DNA from: Volvariella volvacea V23
Taxonomy: Eukaryota > Basidiomycota > Agaricomycetes > Agaricales > Pluteaceae
Direction: 5' to 3'
DNA: 64,000 nucleotides
Assembly (NCBI GenBank): GCA_000349905.1
Contig: KB722742.1
Coordinates: 379,097-443,096, forward strand
This document shows positions 21,814 to 32,778 of the stretch, piece by piece. Position 1 is the first letter of the stretch; the number at the start of each line of letters is the position of its first letter. A program made the translations under genes and the position numbers. Below the pieces are notes generated by a model, which saw only the letters and a list, made by a program, of their open reading frames with translations, was not told where the DNA came from and made no database searches.

Positions 21814-22613
21814 ATGTCCAGCGTCATCATCGACCAACCACCCAAATTGCACCGACAGTGAGTCCATCCCAACCTTGGTGATGTCGATGATGTCATTGTA
21901 TGACGACAGACACTCTCAGAATGAGAACACGGTAGAAGCAGCCGAAGCAGATGCGCCAAACGAAGCGGTCGCACGTCAGATAGAGGAGACGGCGGAGGAG
22001 GTCCACGATGCCGCCGAAGATGCTGCCAAAGTGGCCCAGGTGAGCGTTCTAGCTCCCACCCGGCATTCCACTAACAAATTCCCAAAACGGCAGTCCAAGG
22101 GTCCTGCACTCACTGGGGAGTCTGTCAAGCAGGCCCAGAGGGACGCTAAAGCTAAGACTGATGCTGCCGTAGAAGAAGGCGGGAAGGACGTCCAGGCTGC
22201 CAAAGAGCACGGTGCGGGCTATATTGAGCAGGTAAAGCATCTCGCTGCCCACGCTGCTGAAACCGTCCAGGTTAGTCCTAACCCCTAATGTAACTCCCAC
22301 TCCTGATCTTTGTGTGTAGGCCTACTTGCCAACCGGGCTGGGCGGACGAGATGTCGAAACCCCTCCACACGAGAAGACTAGTGGGGCGGCATCAACAGTA
22401 GAAAGAGGAAAGGAAGCACTCTCTGGGGCAGCGCCGGAAAGTTCTCAGCCAGAGACTAGTTTTGCTTCCCCAAGGGATATCCCCACAACAAGTGCGCCAT
22501 TAGACAGCGGTGCTCATACTGTTGATACGCCATATTCTCCAACCACGACCACGAAGACCGGGACCCAAAATATTGCGGAGATTGGCCGTACTAAAGGATC
22601 CAAGCCGCAATGA
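21814..22613 (+). CDS. Small hydrophilic helical (LEA-like) protein
   Basis: Four exons with clean GT-AG borders give about 190 residues: ATG 21814 (MSSVIIDQPPKLHRQ), intron to about 21910, EETAEEVHDAAEDAAKVAQ, a second intron, SKGPALTGESVKQAQRDAKA, a third intron, then AYLPTGLGGRDVETPPHEK to the stop. The middle is rich in Ala, Glu, Lys and Asp with heptad-like spacing. That is the composition of late-embryogenesis-abundant or other stress-protective amphipathic helices; the C-terminus is disordered. I recognise no named family. A TATA-like box about 45 bp upstream hints at strongly regulated expression. The neighbouring beta-fg gene lies 230 bp downstream on the same strand. Confidence 0.65.
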
Positions 22614-22843
22614 GGCATCGCTAATTACCGGGCTTTGTATTTTGTAATTCTATTCCTCTGTACTTGTCTACAAACATTGGCACAACACTTATATAGTACA
22701 GTAATGATAAGCGCATCAACGGACTTGTGCTTTTTTTGATTCCGGCATATGCAGAGTTCCGAAGCCAACAATTCCATAAATAGGGGCAGCCTTGAGATCC
22801 CGCGCCCGGCTCGACACCATCATAACCACCACGATTGAAGACA

Positions 22844-23889
22844 ATGGTATAACCACCCAGTGGCTTTGAACCAAACTTGTTTCATAACTCTTCAATGCAG
22901 GATACTTTCATTAATCTCGCCAAGCAAGGCCTTGATGCCTATACTGCGTCTCAATGCACGTATTGTTCACCCTGAGTGCCTCGCAATCATGCCGACTGAC
23001 GCCTTGACGATTTCAGCCAAGGAAAACGTTTCAAAGACAGGTGGCCAGGAGTACAATTCTCCATACAATGCCCCTAGTGGCCAGTACGGCGGACCTAGCA
23101 GTGCGTTCCGGCCACAACACTTTTTGATTGATTCTTTATCTCATCGTTCTTGCCACCCTATTGTGCATGGCTATCTGGTATCACAGTTAATCACGATGAA
23201 GCGATCAACAGCGCAAAGCAACATGGCTCGGGAGATTCTTCATTGTTCTCAACAGCTCTTTCATTCCTAGGCGACCACAAGGTAGATACAGGGACATTTA
23301 CTGTTGGTCTACTGACTAACCATACCGCTTTGATCCTCTTTTGTGCATCGTGGCTATCGCTTTGATGTGGCATTCATAGAGCGATCATGAGAAGCCTCTC
23401 GATGAGGCAAGTGTAACCAAGGCACATCAGACGGCTTACTCGGAGGGTGGAGCTAGTAAGCTGAGTGCAAGCGCTTTGGGCAGTGCCGCAGCTCTTCAGG
23501 TTTGTTCGCTTGTTTTCTACATTACGACCAAGAGTCAACATTGCCTAGGTCTTGAAACAATTCACGTCCGGATCCGGGTCTGGACAAAGCAACGGCGGAG
23601 GCAGTAAATCTTCAAGCACGCAGTTGATCAGCATGGCGATGGCTGAAGCAACCAAGCTGTTTGACAAGTCAGGTGGTGCTGCTTCTGGAAACAAGCAAGA
23701 TGCAGTTAACGGCGCTGCTATGACGGTCATGAAACTCTTAGTGCAATCCAAATTCGGAGGAAGCGGGTCCACTACAGGGGGTTCAAATTCTGGCGGGTTA
23801 GGAGGGCTGCTGAGTTTGGTGGGTGTTTTTGATGAGTGAACTGCGGAGTGCTAATGCCCTCATAGGCCTCCAAAATTTCCTCCAAATAA
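22844..23889 (+). CDS. beta-fg: Beta-flanking protein (conserved fungal protein beside MAT-A)
   Basis: This gene encodes the conserved fungal beta-flanking protein of unknown biochemical role, named for its position beside the A mating-type genes. The first exon is just ATG, with a 54-nt intron (22847-22900) directly after it. MDTFINLAKQGLDAYTASQ follows, then a Gly/Gln/Tyr-rich linker (EYNSPYNAPSGQYGG), KQHGSGDSSLFSTALSFL, DHEKPLDEASVTKAHQTAY, SASALGSAAALQVLKQFTSG and AMAEATKLFDKSGGAASGNK with a Gly-rich C-terminus. A last intron after LLSL leads to ASKISSK and a stop at 23887-23889. The second intron (22956-23040) fits only with a GC donor (GCACGT), so the N-terminal model is less sure; a mutated donor is an alternative. 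Identity is confident. Confidence 0.82.
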
Positions 23890-24289
23890 AGGCAATGGAA
23901 AGAATGCAATTGAAGGGAAGAGTTCTACCTGCAGGAAGTTCGTCAGAAGAAAATGTCATGATACTAGGAGTCGGTAGAACACTGGATGTAGCTCATGAAT
24001 AAGCTCAGGAGTATTCGCCTATAACCGTATTGGGTTGGAGCCTGAGCGTGTTGGGGTCAGCGATACAAGCTTTGGCATCAGCGTAAGCAATAACAACGAT
24101 CTTGTAGTACCGATGCATCGCACTGTGATTATCTAATCGTCATTCGAGGCAACTACCTGGTTATGGAAAATTTGGTTAACACAATGGTTTCCGAGGCCTG
24201 TGGGCACCACTATATCCTGAGTTGGAAAACACTTAATTCTTGGAGCTATCATACATTGCGACTAGTCAGTGCATGAACGTTATCTTACC
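23890..24289. other. Spacer between beta-fg and its partial copy
   Basis: No coding frame is supported. The sequence is not obviously similar to the beta-fg gene. It separates the intact gene from the broken duplicate, so the duplication is not strictly abutting. Confidence 0.5.
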
Positions 24290-24830
24290 CTACTAACCAT
24301 ACCGCTTTGGTCCTCTTTTGTACATCGTGGCTATCGCTTTAATAGGGCATTCGTAGAGCGATCATGAAAAGCCTCTCGATGAGGCAAGTGTAACCAAGGC
24401 ACATCAGACGGCTTACTCGGAGGGTGGAGCTAATAAGCTGAGTCCAAGTGCTTTGGTAGTGCTGCAGCTCTTCAGGTTCGTTTCCTTATTTTCTACAGAA
24501 AAGCCAAGGTTAGCACCACTTAAGTCCTGAAACAATTCACATGCGGATCTGGGTCCGGACAAAGCACCGAGGGTAGTAGTAAGTCCTCGAGCACGCAGTT
24601 GATCAGCATGGCAATGGCCGAGGCGACCAAGTTGTTCGACAAGTCGGGTAGTGCTCTTGCTGAAAACAAGCAAGATGCAGTTAACAGCTGCTATGACAAT
24701 AATGAAACTCTTGGCACAATCCAAGTTTGGGGGGAGTGGGCCTACTACTGGCGGCTCAAATTCCGGTGGCTTGGGCGGAACTGCTGGGATTGGTGGGTGC
24801 TCACCTCTGCGGGACGTGCCATATCCTGAC
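24290..24830 (+). pseudogene. Truncated, frameshifted second copy of beta-fg
   Basis: From CCTACTAACCATACCGCTTT onward the sequence repeats the 3' half of beta-fg (about 23.31-23.82 kb). It includes the tail of one intron and its acceptor, the DHEKPLDEASVTKAHQTAY exon, a following intron and the MAMAEATKLFDKSG exon. Intron matches show a DNA-level duplication rather than a retrocopy. The copy lacks the 5' half. It has small deletions, for example GGGCAGTGCC reduced to GGTAGTGC near 24.45 kb and two bases lost near 24.69 kb (AACGGCGCTGCT versus AACAGCTGCT). These break the frame. It lies between beta-fg and HD2, inside the mating-type block. Confidence 0.9.
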
Positions 24831-25546
24831 GTCATTGATGGGTCTCTAAGTTTTCACATAATAGCAGGTAAAATAAATATAGTTTGTAGCAATAACCACT
24901 TTTATGTCCATTGAGTACTACCTTCATACACTAGGAAGACGGGGCCGGAGAAGAAGTATTAAGAATAAATGGTTGTGTTTGAAAACCCTGGATCAATTGG
25001 TTGGCCGGGGTGAATAAAACCTTTCATAGGCGAGGCTGCAGGGGGGTAGGGTCCTGCACTAGCAGAATACCTAATAAGAGACAAGGCAGCGACGAGGAAG
25101 TTCGGAAATTTAAATCGAGCACAACTGCCTTGAATCGAATCCTTGCTAGGACTGCAGCACGGCAATAGAGCTGATGATTGATCGTCCGCCACGCGTCGGG
25201 TGGCTTGCTGAAGATGATACACAACGAAATGCGAGGAATGGCAGGCTTCTCTTTCGGAATACATCTGACAAAGAAGGGACTAGCGGTTGAAGATATCGTT
25301 GATTAGTCGTTTCCAGGATGGTTGTTGAAGCAGCTGCAAAATGCGATCGCCCTTTCGCCCACACATTAGATTAGCTTGTAATAGTAATCCTGCAAGTACA
25401 GGCGACGTCACAAATACTGTCCAAGAGTGAGGGTCCCTCTTCGCATTTGAATGCCATTCCTAAAGGGGAGAGCAGCAGTTTCATGATCGTGAGGCAAAAC
25501 CATTGGGGCGGTCCGTGCATGTGAAAGCAAAGTGAAAGTTGCCGCC
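24831..25546. other. Non-coding stretch between the beta-fg copy and HD2
   Basis: Several frames of 60-100 codons exist on the minus strand but have no motifs, poor composition and no splice logic. This is presumably the 3' untranslated region of HD2 plus spacer. I see no repeat or RNA gene. Confidence 0.5.
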
Positions 25547-26964
25547 CTAGGAAAGAGCAATAATGACTCGTCCAATTGGAAGTAATGTAGGACCATCATG
25601 GTAAGAATAAAAATTCATTGGCGCGCTTGCGAAACTGGAAGAAGTATCAATCCTCTGTGATTGGGATGGCGCCAGTGCTGTTGCTAGGTGTCGTTTCAGG
25701 GAAATATTTGCTGGAGAAGGAAGGTACTTGGAGAAAATGTAATTGGATGCGGCTGGTGCCCGCACTGTAGGTAGTGGTGAGCGACAGCGTACTGATAATT
25801 CGGCTCGGGGGTTGAGTAAAGATGGATGTGGTGCACACAATAGGTTGCCGTAGAAAGGATACGGATGGATTGCCTTGTGCTGCGATCGTGACCGGAATTT
25901 TGGCCTATCGGAGAAATCGCATATCCGGAGTGTAGCAAAATTAGTTATCAATTCTTCAAGGGAGTCAGAATCAAGGGAGTCAACCCTTGAGGCAGGTGAT
26001 CGACGATCCAGAGATACGTGGAGTCGATTCCATGGTAGATCAAACTTGCGAGAACAGTCAGGGTTAGTAGAAGGGTGGTAGCGTGAAGGAAATGCGTGTG
26101 AAGGGGTAGAAAGACTATTATCAAGTGGATTGGGGGAGGGGACACTGGGAGGGGCATCACCAACCAAATTGCTCTGCACATTGACTCCGTTCACTGTGTC
26201 CTCGCAGGCGCGCGACTGCCTCAGCAGGTCTGAGCTTTGATAAGGTCGCTTTAGAATTTTCCCTTCTTTCCTAGCCCGGGATCGATGATTCTGAAACTAA
26301 CCATAATCTAGCGATGCGCACAATGATGCACAGCCATGAAGTACTCACCCACACTTCGATTTGCCGTGGGGACATTACTGTTTTCTGTGCCAAGTGCCGA
26401 CGATCCGCGGCGGATGGATATGCATTCTGTTCAAAATACCTCTCAAGGAGATGAGAATAATGCTAATAGACTGCGTAAGCGATCAGTACGAGCAGGACAG
26501 TGTGGACGTACATGATTGAATGCCTTTCTTTTCCTGTCATGAGAACTGATAATTGAAGTCAGGATATAGTCGACTCTTTTCCGGAGATGAGGAATGAGAT
26601 GATCATTATATTTCTTTTCGAAGGCCGACCGAAATTCTAGTGTCGTCTTGGTTGGTTCGACACCTGGTATTGGCCAAGCAGCCAGACCACTACAGGCCTG
26701 GTTGTAATTTGATGTAAGGTCGGCTTGGCTAGATTTAATATATTCAATTGCAGCAGCAATTAATTCGTTGCGCTTATGTTCTGATAGGCTAGAATGACGT
26801 ATTAAATCGAGAATATCTGTAGGGAAAGGCAAGTGGAGGGGCACTAGGGGAGCTGGACGTGGTGGCTCTTGCACAATGTCGGTCGGGGATCGCTTTCCAA
26901 TTTCGGTTTTGAGACCTGTTGCGAGTGCATGTATACCCTGCAAAAGCCGTCGAGAACGATCCAT
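25547..26964 (-). CDS. HD2: HD2 homeodomain mating-type transcription factor
   Basis: HD2 proteins pair with HD1 proteins from a compatible mate to switch on dikaryon and sexual development. Exons 26964-26512, 26462-26349 and 26296-25547 give 438 residues. The N-terminus (MDRSRRLLQGIHALATG) and the following helices form the self/non-self recognition part. The homeodomain runs RKRKAFNH | HYSHLLERYFEQNAYPSAADR, then LAQKTVMSPRQIEVW | FQNHRSRARKEGK, with the canonical WFQNxR recognition helix; an intron splits W from F. The C-terminal 230 residues are Ser/Pro-rich and disordered. The start at 26964 has a good context (CCACCACCATGG); an in-frame ATG at 27021 is an alternative. It diverges from HD1 with 149 bp between starts. 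Confidence 0.93.
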
Positions 26965-27113
26965 GGTGGTGGTCACCGTTGAAGGTAGAGAATCAGATGG
27001 TTGGCCCTTGAGCAATACCACGTGACATACTGCGTTGTGCCCAACGGCAACAATGTGAACAGTTTGAGCGGAGTTTATAAACGCTCCCTACCCTGCACTT
27101 TCAACCTCTCCCA
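26965..27113. promoter_or_regulatory. Shared promoter of the divergent HD1/HD2 pair
   Basis: These 149 bp lie between the two start codons and must hold both core promoters. A TTTATAA element at about 27.07 kb faces HD1. I could not identify a convincing HD1-HD2 heterodimer operator by eye. Confidence 0.6.
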
Positions 27114-28843
27114 ATGTCAACGCCTCAACCCATGACCTGTCTTCAAATATCAGTGCTCCTTTCGGGTCCTCATGATAATAAGTCCATATCTTCTCTAGCC
27201 CTCCTTCTTGAGGAGTACTTCCTTGATTGTCTCGAAAATCAGTCGCTGACTGCTTTTGAGACTGTGTGGTCTCCTTTCCTACGCATTGTAGAGGCCCAAT
27301 CCCATGTGTTAGACGAAGATACGCACGCGCTAATCAATAAGGTCGCCACAAGCATCGCCGCTATAGCATCATCTGTGCTGGAGATTGAAGACACAGCAAC
27401 TGCCATCGAACATCAACTTATGAAAGAAATTGATGAAACTCTAGTTCAAGACGCTCCCCGAGAATCACCATCATTTCCAGGTGGGTGTTACAAATATTTA
27501 GGCCTTGTCTACATGGTTCACCATTCGCCTGCAGATACTGTGGCCAGGTATATCCAACCAGCGTATGATTGGCTGCTGCATAATCTGCATAATCCATATC
27601 CCTCTTCAGCTGTGAGGGAATCCATATCGCGATCAACCGGATGTTCCAGAAAGGATATCGACAACTGGTTCATCGATGTTAGAAAGCGAATAGGTTGGAA
27701 TGCCCTGCGCAAAACTCATTTTTCGAACAAACGCAATGCCATTGTCGACGCCGCACGCCTATTCTTCTCGACGAAATCAAAATCGCAATGCGTGGATTCT
27801 AGAGTAGCGTCCGCGTTCACGAAGGTCCGTCAAGCCACACTGGCCCTATACTCCAAGAGACTATTCGAATCAGGTCTTGTATCCCAGATCGTCAGTGAGC
27901 CACATCATGCTATGCAATCTCCTAGCCACGATGTCACTTCATGTTATCCCTCTCCCTCTCCCTCCCCTTGTCGCTCTCCTGTGCCACCTCACTCTGTCGA
28001 TTGTAGTCCTGACGCTGTCACACCGGACGTCAATACTAGACGCACTCAGATGCCACTACAATTAGGCACACCGACTTCGCCCTCATCTCCATCGTCTTAC
28101 CCGGAGCTCCTAGCTGCCCTTCCTGACTTGCCTAGGCAACCTTTTCCTCCCACGCCAGATACGCCCCTATCTATGTCATCCCCACTGCCTATGCCTTCGG
28201 GTAGCCGAAAACGCCGTCTGTCTGAAGGAGCAACAGTAATCTCCCTTAAGCGGCTTCGAGGTAATGACAGTGATTCGCCTACTTATGTTGTATCAGAACC
28301 TCTATCCAATTCCATGACATACGATGTGAAGCATCTGGATGATTGGTTTCAACAAGCCTACACCCAGTCCATTGTTACAGATCTGCATGAACCCACCACG
28401 AACCTCGACGTCGAATTGTTTGATTACTCAACCATGCATCTGGGTTCATTTTCCGATATTTCGACTGGGTTTATCACAAAGGGTACGTCATTTTCCCGTG
28501 CATTTAGCTGTGTACTGATTGTCGAAATAGATCATGATTTTGACAGTTCTAGTATCTCACAGCAAAACCCCCTTCTGGCACCCATCCACGGTTTCGATTT
28601 CCTGTCTTCACCGATTGAAGATTGGAGTTGGATCATGGGCGAGCAATCTGCGGGTGTACAACCTAGTCAGTGCCATCTAATTCACTCTTATTCACAACCT
28701 GATGGCATTCTTGGTTAGCATTGCTATTTGATTTCGCCGATATTTCCACTCCCTCTGACCTTCGTGATATAAATGCTTATGACCCGACACTATCTGTGTT
28801 GCTCACGTCGAGTATCACCCCTGACAGCGCTCTTCCCAGCTGA
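27114..28843 (+). CDS. HD1: HD1 homeodomain mating-type transcription factor
   Basis: HD1 is the partner of HD2. Joining exons around introns 27481-27534, 28483-28530 and 28666-28718 gives 524 residues. The N-terminal ~115 residues are helical (LLLEEYFLDCLENQSLTAF), as expected for the specificity and dimerisation region. The homeodomain follows: YIQPAYDWLLHNLHNPYPSS, then TGCSRKDIDNWFIDVRKRIGW, a TALE-like HD1 recognition helix. A basic cluster (GSRKRRLSE) after a Ser/Pro-rich stretch is a probable nuclear localisation signal. The spliced C-terminus is LLFDFADISTPSDLRDINAYD and beyond, to the stop at 28841-28843. The first two introns are multiples of three with no stop, so retention would keep the frame. 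Start 27114 is the first ATG; 27132 is possible. Confidence 0.92.
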
Positions 28844-29908
28844 ATTTATGACACTAACCTTGCCAGTTATAGCTCCTTGGAGACCATGCATTCCTACACC
28901 CAACGCCCTCATAATGTATACTAAGTATACCCTTCACTTCAACTGATACCCAATCGTCACCACACATCTCAGCTCTCGCTATCTATTTGTAAACTAACAA
29001 CAATCATGTTCGTGTCGCACTGAGGCATTGTGGGTTTAGATTCCCATGTTGCTTCCACACAATTTGTATGAATAAAATCAAAACGTTTACGGATTCATAG
29101 TTAATGTACTCGGAAGCACCAAGCGCGCGCGTTTTTGTAATCAAGATGAATGAAACCGTAATTTTATAGTAGTCTATACTCAGGGCATGGATGGTCACAT
29201 GATTTAAGGTGGTTATTGAAATCCCATTTATTAACCGCTGCAGGCAAGCAAGTGCCAAGATGTAGGCAGCAGGCTGCCCAGGTTTATCCTAGAGTAAACT
29301 AAGGATATCTATGCTGGTGGGGCAAGTCGGAGAGTGGGATGGTGTGGGTGATCAACACACGATTTAAGGGTCTTTTTAACACCATTGTCCTCAGATACAA
29401 CACTTTTGTCTGGATTGTTATGCAACTCTCTTATACCGAAGCACAGGTCACCTTATGAAGTGGGGCTGTGCAAAATCATTCACTGGATGAGACGTGGTAA
29501 AGAATCATAAGAAAGAAATGAGTACTACTCATATTATCTTATCTAGACAACCATCACAAGTTAATTTAACGTCTTGGCTAATGCACACTTTGGGCGGCTG
29601 ATGTACAAAATTTGTACAATCTCACCTCTTGGGTCCTACAGTATCACAGGTACTCCTTGGTAATGATTTCATTGCGACCTCCCGTTGCTCTTCGTATGGC
29701 GAGGCTCCCTGGATGGTTTTGGTTTCTCTTGCTCGTGTCTTTGGGACCTTTTCTAAGCCGATTGTCATCCACAACAGCGGGTTGTCGGGATTGTAAATCT
29801 GGAACTTTTGCAGGATAATGCATTACTGAAGTAGCCCTAGTTCTATACGACTCCTGCTTTCACTTCGCATGAGGAGAGAGAACCCAACAAATTTCTATCT
29901 AGACATTG
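28844..29908. other. 1.07-kb gap between HD1 and MIP
   Basis: This is the longest gene-free stretch inside the mating-type block. It is AT-rich. The frames at about 29.0-29.26 kb (-) and 29.61-29.82 kb (+) have no recognisable motif. The latter would encode a 68-residue peptide with one hydrophobic span and no C-terminal CaaX, so it is not a pheromone. I see no conserved gene. Confidence 0.5.
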
Positions 29909-32397
29909 TTAATGGCTATCTAAGATATTACTCTCTTCATTGATCCGCCATCGTCCAATGTGTTCCATAGCAGTCACGTCTCCTTCTGCCAATTCCTCCT
30001 CACCCAGGAGGGCGCTGATCATGCGCCAGGGGTTCCTACCCCCACCATATCTCAGAACCTCGGTTTGAATCCTATTGCCCAGCCCACGATTCAATGGGTC
30101 GCTGGAGAACACGCACTCCCAGACCCTGGAAGCAATTGCCCTATCGAATAAATAGGAATAGTATGTGGCGCCGTAGCCGAACAAATGGCCAAATTGCGTC
30201 TGAAAAGATGTACCAGGTACGAAGGGAATAATTCCCTTCGTATTGTGCAGCTTGGCAAGTTCAACTGTGGAACTGAACCCCGATTCTAATACCGTTTGTG
30301 AATGGTAAACTTGATCAATGGATGCCAAAAGAATCTGAGAGTACGTATCAATGTAATGACATGGATCTTCATGACTGTTTCCTGCTTCTCTCAAGGGAGT
30401 CGTGCTGTTACTGTCGAACAGAGAAAGGACGAGCGGAGATGCGAGGAAATGCTCCATAAGAATGGATGGTAGCTCCACGAAGTCTGTTGCACAACGAGTA
30501 CCAGCAACGTTCTGATACTCAGTTCGACCAATCATAGCTGAGATGTCATGTTGAATCAGAGGTTTTATAAAACAGAGAAGGCCGCGCTCACAGTGCATAG
30601 CATGCCCCATCTCATGAAACAACGTCATAACTTCGTGCCACTCTAGAATAGTAGGGCCATGTGCGAGTGACGGTGGGGAGAATTCGCAAAGCAAGACAAC
30701 AAGGGGAAGTTGGAAAGTTTCGGGTTGACCAGGGAGCTTGTGCCTTTTCACTTCATCAAAGTCAAATGACTCCCTCACTTGGTATTGCACCTCCGTCGGG
30801 AGTCTATCGTTGACTTGATCATCATCGTCCGTCCGTCTTGAACACCGGACAGTATAATGAGCCGCGCCACTCGCTTTCCCTCTCCGCGCGAACAAATCAG
30901 CATAGATCCACCCTATCACCCCTTTCATCTCGTCCACGACCTCTAACTTATGTACGTCTGCATGCCAAACCTCTCCCGGGGCAGGAGTTGTAGGTCGAAG
31001 CGATATGCCGTAAATATGCTGGAATAGACGTGAAAGGCCCATGAATACAGTGCCCAATGTCAAGGAAGGAAGTGGTATGGGGGGAGCTGGAGGTTCGGGT
31101 GGGCAGTAAAAATCTCTATCCCATGCTTGAACGACAGGTAAATTGGATAGTCCGTGATGTGCTTGCTTTCGAGCGCTCAGTGTGCGTAGGGCGCGTCTAG
31201 CGTAAGGACGAGTATAGCTCATGAGCGCGTTGAGGAATGATAGTACATTCTCTATTTGACGTTAACCGGAGAGAACCGCCGAGAAAACGTACCACGCACC
31301 GGGAGTTTTGGCCATCTTATCGTCTAATGTCATATGCGCGTAGCTCTCCCTTCCAACTAATCGAGCAAGCTCTGCTCGTTTCTGCAATAGGTTCTCTAAT
31401 ATATGTATTTGTTCGGGTGTGCTTGAATTAGATGCGATGTACAATCGTCTCCGTGGTTCCTCGTTAGGAGCGGAACGCATGATCATTTGTGCTTGCAAAG
31501 ATCCTGGATACACAAGAAGATCACGCTGTGTGAATTGTGCTTGAAGTTGTAGCCTGACCCCCATGCCCTTATCCTTCAAACCTACAAGCTCTGAAGGCTT
31601 GATAGGTGTCGGTGGTCGAGGAGTCGCAACCTGACTAAGGAATTCGCGTCCTAGCACCAGAATCTCGGATGATAGCGTGACAAATCTACTCCGTTGTTGT
31701 GGAGGGAGATTGATAGCTGATTTCTCGAAATCTCGCCAAAATATGAGCGCTGTCTGGTAAGCTTCTGGACTGAGCGTTTGAACGATAGAGGAGTCCGATA
31801 AGACAGCACTAAGGACCTGGATACACAAAGGCAATATAATTGTGCCTGCCGCTTGCAGTAACAATCAGGGCGCACCTCATACAACCCCACATGCGTATTC
31901 AAAACGTTCATAAACTCGCAGAGCGTTTCGTAAGCATTGTTGGCCGCGTCAACCCACGCACGGTCAGGATGAGCGTTACGAACAAGCTCGGCCAGATCGA
32001 TAACACCACATAGCATATCACTAAGCCGGTCTAGATTCTTGACCACCTTTAACAATTCATCCCGAGATTCTCTGGCCCGTAGTATTCTGTCGGTGAGATA
32101 CTGGGCACGAATGAGTGTGGCCTCGGCGAGTGATATCAGTGCTTGGGGGTGGGTCAAAGATGTGTGGCCGAAAAGTCCAGTGGAAGAGAAGGGCGATGTC
32201 TTGAGACGGGATTTCGGCTGGTCGAACAGCGGAATGAGCCCCTTGTCATCAACCGACGCCGGGATTATTGGAGTGGCAGTTGAAACTGAGCGGAGCAGCT
32301 CATGTTTCGCGCGCAAGCAACCGCGAAAGCGGAAGGACTTGGTACTGGACGCCTTGAGGACATTGCGAGCGGAAACCAGCATGAACGCAAGTTTCAA
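29909..32397 (-). CDS. MIP: Mitochondrial intermediate peptidase (Oct1, M3 metallopeptidase)
   Basis: MIP removes octapeptides from imported precursor proteins in the mitochondrial matrix. Starting at 32397 (or the in-frame ATG at 32382), the presequence-like N-terminus [20 protein letters not shown] leads into [20 protein letters not shown], a typical MIP segment. Further exons carry [38 protein letters not shown] and the zinc site [11 protein letters not shown], with an intron before [33 protein letters not shown] follows, and the protein ends [15 protein letters not shown]. All catalytic residues are present and there are about three introns. MIP next to HD genes is the standard marker of MAT-A in Agaricomycetes. 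Confidence 0.95.
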
Positions 32398-32778
32398 GGT
32401 CGGGAGCGAGACTCGGTCCAGAAATGTGAAAAAGTCGAATCCACGTGGTTTGGAGTCACGAATTGGCCGGGTCGTTGATTACCTCCTATGGAATCAACAA
32501 ATGACTGCTTTCCGATTCGTCCCCTCCGTGTTGCTAACTTCCTATTCCTGTTCCTTCCTCCAAGTAATATCCCATTCAAATATATTATATAAGAGGGTCA
32601 TATCCAGAAGGTGTAAGAGTTATGCAGGAGAACGTTAACGGATTAGAAATGACTGTATGCAATCGTAGGGTGTGCATGTAAAGTTATGTCGTCAATCGAA
32701 TGCTGTCATGAACGAGAAGGTACCAGATAATTAGGATAAATGTGCCATGCAACATAAAACGTGACACAAGGCCAACAG
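32398..32778. other. Spacer between MIP start and DDT-gene stop
   Basis: This serves as MIP promoter and the 3' untranslated region of the next minus-strand gene. An ATATTATATAAG element at about 32.58 kb lies well upstream of the MIP start on the other orientation. No gene is supported. Confidence 0.5.

Noticed and set aside
29612..29818. 68-codon plus-strand frame near HD1, considered as a pheromone precursor
   Set aside because: It ends SGTFAG with no C-terminal CaaX box, has a transmembrane-like centre, and has no conserved motif.
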